From assembly GCA_014607495.2 (NCBI GenBank), contig CP053175.1, positions 3,658,001 through 3,722,000 on the forward strand: DNA of 64,000 nt, given 5' to 3'. The DNA is from Carposina sasakii. Taxonomy: Eukaryota; Arthropoda; Insecta; Lepidoptera; Carposinidae. The notes under the pieces were generated by a model, which was not told the DNA's origin, ran no database searches, and saw nothing but the letters and a program-made list of their open reading frames with translations. Shown in pieces: positions 11,112 to 23,700 of the stretch. The position numbers were made by a program, and so were the translations under genes. Position 1 is the stretch's first letter, and each line of letters starts with the position of its first letter.

Positions 11112-11225
11112 AATTCTTCACCCGAGTGGGGTTCGAACCCACGACCTCTCGCATTCCGCGCAGAGCTCTCACCAACCGAGCTACCCGGTCAATTACTCGG
11201 ATGACGAATATAACCATCTCTTTTT
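11112..11225 (-). repeat. Family C repeat, tRNA-like end
   Basis: On the minus strand the tRNA-like part reads GGTAGCTCGGTTGGTGAGAG, then GGAATGCGAGAGGTCGTGG and GGTTCGAACCCCACTCGGGT. A and B boxes are well preserved. The upstream body is cut short and followed at 11226-11285 by a LINE 3' end fragment (GTACAATAAAGCAATA), the type seen at 52914-53070. Confidence 0.65.
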
Positions 11226-11609
11226 TTAAATAAACTTTATTTGTGAAAACTTTATATACAGTGTACAATAAAGCAATAAGCATATAATAAAACTATACTG
11301 TACAATCCCTAGTCATCCTGCAAATCTGATTACCACATTTTGGCAACATAGTCATGTGTATATGTAGGTATGTACCTATACATATGTATACTGTATGACT
11401 TACTTGACTTATGTTCCTGTATTCTCTAGAAGGAGGCCTCCATAGTACTCTTAGATCCCACTTGGATTTTAATTTAATTGATTAATTCGCTCCAAGTCTT
11501 CCCCACTTCCTTCGCCTCTGTGATGATTGTTCGCCACCGCTTAGAGCGACCACGTTTACGCTTTCGTATACTATATAATGAAGTATAAATCTAAGTATTT
11601 TGTCCACAG

Positions 11610-11761
11610 GGGAGCAGCCAATCAGATCTCGTTATGCTCATCTAATAGTGCTGATGCCACCAGACCCTCCCAAAATACTGCAGGCTCCAACTCTTCAAAC
11701 TATTGAAGATCGCGATGTGGATCTAGAGTGCATTTCAACTGGTGGAAAACCTGCGGCTGAA
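11610..11761 (+). CDS. kirre: kirre exon a: end of Ig1, first half of Ig2
   Basis: First exon found in the window. It enters in phase 2 (the first two bases complete a Gly codon) after TTTTGTCCACAG and leaves in phase 0 at GTGAGT. Residues [11 protein letters not shown] are the last strand of Ig1. PPDPPKI opens Ig2, and DLECIS supplies the first Ig2 cysteine before GGKPAAE. That last motif is strongly conserved in the Kirre/Roughest family. Confidence 0.93.
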
Positions 11762-14700
11762 GTGAGTGTGATGTATTTTATTTTGTGTCCTTTCTTCTTG
11801 TTCAACCTATTGCAGTCCACTACTGGACGTAAGCCTCCTCCAGGGCACGCCACAAGGCTACTGCCATAGGGGGGTTTTTGTCCATAGTCATTACGCTAGC
11901 CAGGTGGGTTGGTGATCAGAGTCTGATATGCCCTGTAATATTTTGAAATTATCGTCTGCATAAAATGCTTAATGGCTGACTGGTATTATATTTCTAAAAC
12001 TAAACTTTTTGCATTGTTAAATCACTACAAGTACAAATTTCCTAATACGAGTACGTCTCTTTATTGATATAACAAAAGTCAAAGTATTGAAACGTTTTAG
12101 GAGATTATCACTTAAGAATCTTTTTTAGTTCTATAGTTATAAACTTATTCATTGGATGAAACCTTATTTGATCAAAGGCCACTCGATTGATATATCAAAA
12201 CCTATCAAAACCTCACCCAGACGACGCTTTATACCAAATCGTTACCGTAGTTTTTAAGCAATCTTCAAGAACGTGTTCTTTATAAGAACTAAATTATTAG
12301 TATTAAAGGGCAAAGATATTTCAATATGAACTTCTTAACCTTTGGCCTTACTTGGAATATTATTATCTTCTATTTTATTAACTGTCTCTATTAATTTAAA
12401 GTTTATTCTAAATTTGTAATTATTGGAAATATTTCCTGCATATATTTGTCCTGAAACCCCAAAATAGCTACCTGTTTGATTGTTCATTACCATTACATAC
12501 ATACATATTCATATTTTTAGACTAAGGATGTATGTTTTGTATTCATAATAAAATCGCTGAATGAAATTTCAAGAAATGTAAAGCTGTATATTCGAGAAAG
12601 ATTATTTTTATTAGAAAATGTCTGTAAATTACTTACCTTATTACAGTCACGTCTATTATTTCCCAAAGAGGATGCATTTAGAGACCCACTTTTCACAAGT
12701 TAGCCTATTAAGTCCCACGTGGTGAGGTGACCCTATAGTCGCTTTTCGGGCACAAATACAACAATCTAGCGTAAATTTCTTGTAAGGATGTGGTGACAAA
12801 GGTGTGAGGACGGAGAGGACTTAAGTTATATGTCAGGATTAATCTTCAGAAATAAATATATTGTACCAAAATGTTAAAACTGAATGTTTGTGAAAACTTG
12901 AACATGTTTGACATATTTTCATGCAAAAACTAGCAAACAGATTTCAATGGAACTCAAGAATTTATTATAACTTTTATTTATTAAATTAAACTTAATAATA
13001 AATATTTTTCCTTGCAGATAACTTGGGTAGATAGTGAAGGTGGAGTTCTGACGCAAGGTGTGACGTATAACGTGGAACCTATGTCTGATGGCCGAAGATT
13101 TACCGCCAGGTACATTATTAAACAGTTACCGTGTTATTACAAAATGAATTTAAACATTGTTTAAGCTAAGCGTATCCTAAATTTGGCAGATATGCCATAC
13201 GTTTTGCTGTCAAATGTCATATTTAAATCAAGTCTAACTGTAGGCGTTCTTTTGTAATAACACCGTAAATATATAAAGAATGTGAAAAAAAGTAGTAAAG
13301 TTAAGAAATTGAGAAAAATAACATTTAATTTAACAGATTTCGAGGTAATGGTTGTTGTGTTGTCAGCACCATATTCTAAACATTTTATATACGCTTTCTT
13401 CCTGAAATTTGAAGACCTAAAAGATCTTAGGCAGAGGTATCTATGGATTTGAATCAAATAATTCAACCATGATGTCAGAAAACCATTCAACCTCCTCGTA
13501 TCTTATTTACTCAGGTCCATTCTCCGACTGCGTCCTCGAAGGCATCATCACAACCAAACCCTCACGTGTCAGGCTCAGAACACTGCTGACAGAGCCTACC
13601 GATCCGCTACTATAAGACTGGAGGTGAGTGAACTTTATTGTCCGACTACGCCGGAAAGAGGGTTATGTTTTTGACGTGAAACGTCTTTAAAATCGCGCCG
13701 AAACATACGGGTACCAGGTTTAAAAACTGGACCGTAACGAAAAGGTCTATATCATCGTACCTTAATAATTAAAAAACTATTAGTCTTAGAAACAAAAATG
13801 TGGTGTAAATATTTCACTTATATAGTCAGCTCGCTGTTATGACATTGAGTTCGTGTCGGGGTCAAGCGGGGCGGCGGGGGAGGGATACTGCGATAACTGT
13901 GCGAAACCGGCGCTCACGCTTGTTTCTATTCAGTGTAACTCGTGACTCCGACTTTATAGCGTGGTGATTCTTTCGTGTGTTTGTCAAGTTTATTTGAACC
14001 GATTGATTTATACAAAAATAAGTGTAATTTGGACAGTATTTATATCTATACTAATATTATAAAGCTGAAGAGTTTGTTTGTTTGTTTGAACGCGCTAATC
14101 TCAGGAACTACTGGTCTGATTTGAAAAATTCTTTCAGTGTTAGATAGCCCATTTACCAAGGAAGGCTACAGTCTATACAACAACCTGCCCGGCTTCGCAC
14201 GGGTACAACGCCCCCTCACGCGGACGAAGTCGTGGGCGGCTGCTATTTTTAAAATAACCAGAAAGTGACAATAAATATATAAACCATTTGCTATGTCAGA
14301 AATTTTATGTTTCTATTACGTACCTCGTATCTTATTTACTCAGGTCCATTCTCCGACTGTTCATCATTTCAACCAAACCCTTGTCAGGCTACTTGACAGA
14401 GCGATCCGCTACTATAAGACTGGTTTCAGGTGAGTAAAACTTTACGGCCGTGTCCGACTACGCCGGAAAGAGGGTTATGTTTTTCAAGTGTATGTATGAT
14501 TATTATAGGGTATAAGATAAGCTAAGATGAGAAATTTATTTATTGCACTATGAAAAATGTTACAAAGGTGAACTTGATCCTTCATAGCATTCTCTTCCAG
14601 TTAAGCAGTTATTGCTGGAGATAAAATTTTGGTGGGTCCAGAGTCACTTTGATTCTCGCCAATTTATAACGGTATTCCAATTATAGAATTTCTGTTTTTA

Positions 14701-17700
14701 ATCCTCGTGGTCTTTTCGGAAAATATTTGCTACCCTACACTTCCCCAGAAATATATTACGTTTAGGTACATGTCAAAATTAAAATATACATACAATGATA
14801 AAATTTAATTATAGGTAATAGCCAAATGGCTATTTCATAGCCAGCCCCCTGATTACCTAATTTGCACTAGCAAAGCCGAAGCAGCGCGATCGCGACATGA
14901 GAATGTGTGTGTGCGCGGGGCGAGGTGCGTACGCACACACTCTCAATTATCGCAATCGCCCTGCTTCGGTTTTGCTATTGCAAGTTACGTAATCAGGGGG
15001 CAGATCAAGTTATAACCACAAATTTTATACGAAAACCATTCTGTAAACCCTCCGAAGAAAGTTTGAACTATAAAGTTAAGTCCTGGAAATTCTAGCAACT
15101 TAATTATCAGGAAGAGATTTGGCGAAACTTTCCTTAATATTTAGTTCTCACAGGAAACCCTGCACTTACTTTTTCATTTGAGTAATTTCTGTGCACAATT
15201 TCACATGGTTTGATAAAATTTTATGTACTTTTTCCAAACTGGTTTCATTCCATGTATTTGAGTGATTACTGAATAATTATTTTTTATTGTTCCTGTTTCT
15301 TTGGGAAAATATTACTAGTTAATCTAGCTCTATTTGACCATACTGTTGCAGTTTACTATGTATACAGCTGTTAGTCTTCCAAATAACAAATAAACGTATA
15401 AATATGTTATTAATAATATCAGTGTAGAATATGGTATTTATTATTATTCCCTTTATTTATTATTATTATTATGCTTTATTGTACACAGTAAAGTTTTCAC
15501 AGATAAAGTTCATGATAAAGAAAATGTACAAAGGAAAATGTATTTATTTGTAATTCCCTTACAGTTTAAATAAACTAAAAATATTTATCAGCATTTTAGT
15601 AAGAATCGGATCTACTAGCAACAAAGCCCAGACGCTGTGCAGCTAAAACAATCATAATAAAGTCATAACTACAAATGATGCTATAAACTAATCTAAGAGT
15701 AACAAAGCTGGATCTGCGATAAGCGTTTTACAAATCCGTAAACCACGTTGCCCTATTCCTGTAAAATCACCATTTAGACCATTACCCTTAAATCTGCTCG
15801 AATCATTTTCCATGTATTTAACAGTATTATCAAACTTGGCCGCACCGAAATAGCCAATTTATATCCATAACTGGGCATTTTAGCTTCCTTCAAGGAATTA
15901 GATAATTTGATACCCTCTATTAAGGCATTTATATAAGATTTAATGGCGAAACTTTACTTCGGTCTCGCATTTTCCGCATAATTTTTATGTTAAAAGCCAG
16001 ATACGGCGCGAAAAGAATTTGGGCATCTAATTTGTTCGCATGTAAGTAAGATGATATTAAAATTACGGACGCCTTCCCGAATTTCCTTAAGATAAAAAAG
16101 TTATTCAGACATTTTAATTCCTTCTTCGTGTTTTTCGATTAAAATCCTCTTTGGTAATACAGAAGGTCCCTTAATAGGTATATCTTCTTTCTATCTTTGT
16201 ATTAATAAGAAGCTTCTGATATTAATGTAACGTGTAAGTCTCGCTTGAGTCATTAATTTTAGACTTGGACAGATAGAGTTATGTAAAAAAGCTATTTGTC
16301 TAAAAGAAGACCAGGCAGGGCTCATTATCAACTATCAAAAAATATATTCAGTAGGTACAATTTTATAGAACAAATAAAAAACATAATTTAAAAAATCCAA
16401 AAACCCGACTGCTTAAAAAAGAACCAAATAATCTATATAATAAAAAACTGAAAAGAAAATTAGGTAAATAAACCTTTTTAAAAACAAGCTTTTATTTAAA
16501 TGCGCTAAAAAGAAAAAATAAACTTTTACACTAAAACTTTTACTGTTAATTTATAACGTCATTTCAAATTTAACACATTTGACACAATTTATATGTTATA
16601 AAAGCTTGTCGCGACATTTAAGTACTCGTATTTACGTTCTTACTTTTAAATGTTTATTAGGCAGCATCTTTGTGTTGATGTTTCAGATTTTCCCATATTG
16701 TTCCCACGCATATCGAAGAAATATCCGTCGTAGAAGAGTAAGAGAGTAATATACAACAGGGTTCGCCCCGGTGCCTCGAGGTGGTATGTTCACGACATCA
16801 TGTCATCGTGCCACTCAGTCCTCGGCACGGCCTCACCTTGACTTATTAAAAATTTAAAACTACTCGTAAGAAAGTAAATACGAGTACTTAAATGTCGCGA
16901 CAAGCTTTTATAACATATAAATTGTGTCAAATGTGTTAAATTTGAAATGACGTTATAAATTAACAGTAAAAGTTTTAGTGTAAAAGTTTATTTTTTCTTT
17001 TTAGCGCATTTAAATAAAAGCTTGTTTTTAAAAAGGTTTTTTTACCTAAATTTTATTTTATACTTTTTAGTTTTCACCTGGTAAGTTCCTAAGTCTGTTC
17101 ATCTCATTCAACGCATCATTATTGCAAGGTCGTTTGCCAGTTAATTTTGAACAGTCCAGCTCTTCAATGAGGAGCCCTTCTAATGACTTCACCCTACTCA
17201 ATTGCTTAAAAATATCTGTTTCAAAATAGATTTTCAAGTTTTAGAAGTCCGCCATATTGGATTAAGAGTGACGTCACATTTTTTTCGAGTTACTCTCAGC
17301 TAGCCCTTTAATTTGATACCCATATTGTAGGAATGCATTAAAAATAATTGGTCCGCCATTGTGGGTATGCCGCCATGTTGGATTTAGAATGACGTCACAC
17401 TGTTAATCATGCATTGTCATCCGAACTGAACGTGCTCACCAAATTTCAGCCCAATCGGTTGAGGGCAAGTGCCTTAAAATTGAGTTGTAAGATTTCACCC
17501 GTTTTTAATATACATTGCAAGTTAAATAAAAGCTTGTAAAAAGCTTGTAAAAAACAAGCACGTAGATGTCCGGTGGTCTAGAATTCGATAATATTATTAC
17601 GGAATGAATACTATTAAAGAACATAAAATATTTTCTAATGATCGTAGCATAACAACTGAACAGCCAGGATCCATTGAAATATTAGCTTGGCTGTCAGATC

Positions 17701-20700
17701 CCTTATATATATATACTTAGCTGTGTTCCCAAAAGGGGGGAGTCAAAACTGCAGGATCAGAAAGGAGATCTTACAGCCACGTTCAACATAGCGGGGACAG
17801 GTGTAGGTGACAGCGAGAAGTTTGCTAGCTAGTTTCGCCTAAGGGTTAGTTCACACCGAGACGCGATGCGACGCGACGATACTCGAAGAGGGCAATGATT
17901 CCGCGCTGCGCCGCAAGTCGCATCACTATGTCGCATGGCGCATCGAAAAATCGTAGAAGATGTAGAAGATGAAGAAGATGCAGCTGATGTATTCTAGCAA
18001 AACCTCGCATTAGCATAGGTAACAAAATTAATGAACATCCTATTTAGGCCCTGCAATTTATTACATACATACATACATAATAATCACGCCTCTTTCCCGG
18101 AGGGGTAGGCAGAGATCACGGATCTCCATTTGCTACGATCCTGACACACCTCTTTCGCTTCATCTACTTTCATGACATTTTTCATGCACGCTCGTCGGTT
18201 TAGGGTACTCTTGACCTGACCTTTCTTTAGAATTTCACCAATTTGATCGGTGAAAGTCCGGCGAGGTCTTCCCCTTCCAACCCTTCCATCCACTCTTCCG
18301 TTGTACACTTTCTTTGTCAGTCTACTTTCACTCATTCTCTCCACATGCCCAAACCACCTCAACATACCCTTCTCAATCTTCGTCACCACGTCCTCATTTA
18401 TACCACACTTCTTTCTGATCACCTCATTTCTTATTCTATCTTTCAAAGTGACTCCACACATACTTCTCAATGCTCTCATTTCCACTGCATTCACTTGACT
18501 TTGAGTTTTGGTTTCTGCCATACCCAACTTTCACTTCCATACATAAGAGTTGGCACCAAAACACCTCCATGAACAGCCAGACGTGCCGCTTGCGACACTT
18601 TCTGGCTACTCATAAAAGAATTAAGTGCCCCATTCACCCGGTTCCCAGCATTCACTCTCCTTGCAATATCTTTGTCATGCTTACCATCCCTTGTAAACAA
18701 AGTCCCAGATACACGAACTCAGTCACTTGCTCCAATCTTTCTTCGCCAATCATTATTTTGCAATTCGCCATTACCTCATCCTTTCAAAAACCATCACTTT
18801 CGTCTTACTTACATTCATCTTCATCCCTTTACTTTCAAATGATCCATGCATTTTTGTTACCATCTCCTGCAACTCCTCCTCCGAAGACGCAAGCAAACCA
18901 TGCCATCGGCATAGAGAAGGCATTTGACAAGTAATTCATTCATTCTTAGACCACAAACATCGTCTTTCAAACCTTGCAAACAACTGTCCATGAATAGATT
19001 GAATAGCCACGGTGACGCTACACATCCCTGTCTAACACCCTTTTCGATGGTAAACCAGTCTGTGTAGGACCCGTTTATTCTCACACAAGCATTTGAGTCC
19101 TCGTAGAGGGATTTCAGTGCCCGAATGAGAAGGCCACTCACTCCATACATAGACAGAACCTTCCAAAGTTCCTTCCTCAACTTTGTCATAAGCCTTCTCC
19201 AAATCGATGAAAGCGCAATAGACCTTCTGACTTTTCGCCAGAAACTTTTCGGCTATACATCGTAAGGAAAAGACTTGATCCGTACATCCCATGCCCTTTC
19301 GAAATCCCGCTTGTGCATCCCACACTTTCTGGTCGGTTACTGTCATAATCCTTTCAATCAACACTTTTGCATACAGCTTGCCAACAATGCTGAGTAGGCT
19401 AATGCCTCTGTAGTTTTTGCAGTCCAGTCGTTAGCCCTTACCCTTGAACAGAGGCACGATGACAGCCTTGCACCAATCAATTGGTAGGTACTCGGCCTAA
19501 ATTTATGGTGTCAAAGCACATGTTGAATAGGCGGTACAACTGACTGGCTACGACGCCCTGTCCAGCCTTCAGCATTTCAGCACAAATCCTATCATACCCT
19601 GCTGCCTTACCTGCTTTCATTTCAATTTATTAATCGTCATAAATAAAAAACCAAAGGAACAATAGTAAAAATCCTCGCAAAAATACATGTCGCATAATGA
19701 AAGGCACATTATAGGTAGAATTTAGGGACGTAAACATTCTCCATAAGCCAGCAACCAATAAACAGATATAAAGGGGGAAAAAACATAACGAAATAAACGT
19801 AACAGACGGTCGAAAAAACTTCACCGCAATTTCGGGGCGTCTTCTTAGAAATGCGCCAATTCAGCTAACCAGATGACCACTTTAACTTGACCTCTGAATT
19901 TCAGAGAGAATTGTATGAGTCCTTATGTTGGTTCCCACCGTGTTGTAGGCCAATTTGAGTTGGTCGAATTTTTGTTCTCGAAAAGTGAAAATAAGGGAGG
20001 TCTATGTTTGAGTTCTATAGGTGTGTCAGCAAAACCTGTATTGCAAATCGTGTGTCGAATTATAATATTGTAATTTCTTTGTCTCATCTAGAGGTTTATA
20101 GGTAAGTAATTAGTTTTCAAAATATCTATCCGCTGAGATGTACCTATTGTAAGATCGTATTGACGTTTATCATCGGTATATCCTCCTGTGCTGATGCGCG
20201 GCTTCATTAGAATACAACAGGTGCATCTCCTTCCGTGCATGTCGTAAATATCAAAGGAACTCAGACATTCTCTTGCACTGATTTTGCAACAGCTTGTCCC
20301 CGGTATGCTATACGTGGTTGTCAGATATCCTTTATAATCCTAAAGTCCTGGCTATCCCATTTCGGGATCACAGCCGTATATGTATGTATTTATGGCATTG
20401 AAAATTAAAAATGTTTACGACCGCGATAATACCCTCAATGTTTAGCGTTAAGATTTGATCACGTCATCTAACGCTTTGTTTTGCGTGTGTTATTTTATTA
20501 CGATAACGAACATAAATGCAAAATAATGTTACCTTGACGGTCGATTGGTGTAGTTGGTAGTGCCCCTGCCTGCGACGCCATAGGTCCTGGGTTCGAATCC
20601 AGGTGGGTGCAAATATTGATATGATGAATATTGATATTTGTTTCCGAGTTCATGGGTGTTTATGTACATATCTATGTATTAATATACCGTTGCTTAGTAC

Positions 20701-23700
20701 CCACGACACAAGACCTTATGGACCTTAATGTGGGGCTAAGTTAATGTGTTGTGAAGTGTATAAATATTTATTTATTTATTGACTAAGTACCCAATTACCG
20801 CTGTGAAATCAAAACGGTTTGTTATTCTACTATTATACTACTATTATATTAATATCTCCTTGGGCTCTATGCTATTCTAGTCCTAATAGGGATTTAGGAA
20901 TAGCCACCTTATAGGACAACTCCATATAACTTGTCCATAAACTTGAAAATAATATCAGAGGTCGTAAACATTTTTAATTTTCACCGACTTTACGACAATA
21001 TCGACTTTACGTTTACGACGGCGCCGAGTAACAAGAACGGTATAGAAATAATGTATTTTAAAAATTAACGACTTATAGGCGAACGTCGGATATTTTTAAC
21101 AGAGCCGTATTGAAATATTAATACCGGTGTAAAAATTGAGTTTTTACAGTCTTTAGCTTGCAAATAGAGTTTACTTTCGTTATTATTTTATTGTTATTAC
21201 AAGCGGCCGCCTACGATTTTGTCCCGGATGTGTTGCCAGTTATAAGTACATAATTATTAACTGTTCAATTGAATAACTTTTTGGTAGGCTCACCACTTAC
21301 CACGTGGGACTTGATAGGCTAACTGGTGAAAATCTAACCTAACCTCTTTGGGGAAGAATGGCCATGACTATTGAATAACTTTTTCTATAGGTATTTAAAA
21401 ATAACCCCGTAACGTATAAAGACCTAAGCGTAAATAGAGACAGACAGACAGTGGGAAGCCACTTTATTTTATAATAATATAGTGATTTTACACAAAAAGC
21501 CCTGTAGCGATAGCTTTTAAACTGTTCACCACCAGGTCTAAGAAACTTTTCAAGAACTATAGGAACTTTGCCACGTACGTAAGAAATTAAGAATTGTATT
21601 TAGGTCTATTGCCTATTCGTTTACTTATGTGTACAAAAAATATAAAAGTAAAATAAATAGTAAGTCATTATTTCATTTATCTATTATATATTTAAGTAAT
21701 CACCTTTATTAGGTAGGTAAAGCTAATAATTTTTTGACATAAATTTAAATTGAAATATTTCTACTCCAGAATTTAAAAACATTGAACCATTGAAGCTTGA
21801 TGTCTAGACGAAGCCGTATGTATGGAGAATTAAAACAACTAAGCCTTTTGAAGTGACAATAAAACCTTCTAACGATGTGCCTTTAGGTATGTATCAGAGA
21901 CATTGCAGGTTTTGAATCCCCTGACTTTCGTTATACGAAAAAGTTGTAAAATCAAATGCTATCACTTCAAGACGTAATTTAAAATATGGCGTCCACCTTG
22001 AGTAGTATATATAACACCTGAGAAAAAAGTCTTTTTTCCCTGGAACTTTGAAATTACATGGTTTTTCCATAAAAACGCCGTCACCAGATAATGCGGCGCC
22101 TAAATTTATGGTTGTTACCCAAAACAAAAACAAGGAAAACCTTATCAGAGATGTAATGCCTTTGCAGCTTTACGTTTTAGGAAAATAAGTAATTATGTTC
22201 CATTATTTCCATATTTAAAAAATTATCGCCAATCCTTTTGGAGAACTAATAATAATATGATACCAAATAACATCACAGAACTAATAATAATATGATACAA
22301 GATACTGCGGGGACGAGCAAACAAACATAGATAGTTAATATACGTCATTATAATATTATTAAACCCACCTTCTCCAGGCCCTAACACCCTCCGCTGTCCC
22401 TCAAATCTGACGACTCATAATTGCAATAGTAAGTGACTTCGCACACTTCCTTGAATCTTTATGTAGCATTACGAGTATAACAAGTATTACGAGTATAATA
22501 AGGTATTGGTGAAACTTTAGTTGTTTTCGTTTAACACATGGGTAAGTCGTGTTTGATCGCCAATTGAGCCTAGTAGGTGGAAACATTTATATTATGATAT
22601 GGATATTTATGTTTCTATACTTATAGGTATCTATGTATTTATATACCGTTGCTTAGCAGGTACCCACGATCCAAGACCTTATGGATCTTAATGTAGGACT
22701 AAGTTAATGTGTTGTGAAGTGCGTGAATATTTATTTATGTGGTTTCAGAGTAGCAGCTATGTATATTATGTTGCTATGTACTCGGTGTTTTAATAAGAGA
22801 TTAGATTTGAGTGTCAGTTTAGGAGACTACAATTTAAAAATCTGAACTTACAAATAGTAATGTATGATGCTCTTCATTCAATCGCTTCCCGCTGTCTGTC
22901 CATACATAGAGAATGTATGCCTAGACCTTTAAATATACGCAACAGATTTTGATGCGACTTTGTAAAATCGTGATTCAAGAGAATGGTTTACTTACATGTT
23001 CTTATAACTAGTGACATTTAGCTCTTACATAAATTTCCCTTTACACGGCCGAAGTTGTTGACGTGAAATCTCAAAAAGCAGAGTCATATGCCTATCTCTA
23101 TAATAAAATTCTGCTTTATGCTACGGACAAAGTTGGGAGCAAAATGCAAAATCATAAGCCGGGCTTTGTTGTTAATCCCTGTATTTTGTATTTACGTGAA
23201 TGGGCGAAACTAGCCTAATGTCCATTTAGTCGGTATTTAATGTGTGTAATTAGCATAAATTGTACCGAATTAGTGTTTATTAATCTGACCTAGTGCTAAA
23301 TTGACCTCGGCGCGATTTGGGGCCAAATGGCGAAATAAAATAATTAAAGTAGTGTAGAATTATCTAATTTCCTACGGAATTACCGCGAATCAAAGTAAAG
23401 TAAATTAGAATTTACTTATTAACTTATATTTTGCAATTTGATTTTACAGATAGAACTTTTGCCGCCATGCGTCCCCCACAGAGTATAAGTGTATCAAGTT
23501 TTTTTAAACTGCCAGGCAATGGTAAACTTGAATCATACAGCCAAAATCAACTATATCCAAACGGTGTACACTACAAATAGTTAGTTACCTTACTACACCT
23601 TGCTAGAAGCCAAATTATCTCCCTCTAAAACCCATATAAATTGAAATGCCTAGGCGTTTTGTAAAATGCCTGATTATCAAACGCTTTCACGATTTTTAGA

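Noticed and set aside
18243..18934. Plus-strand open frames of 66 to 154 codons
   Set aside because: They are antisense to the minus-strand LINE ORF2 and have no domain of their own.
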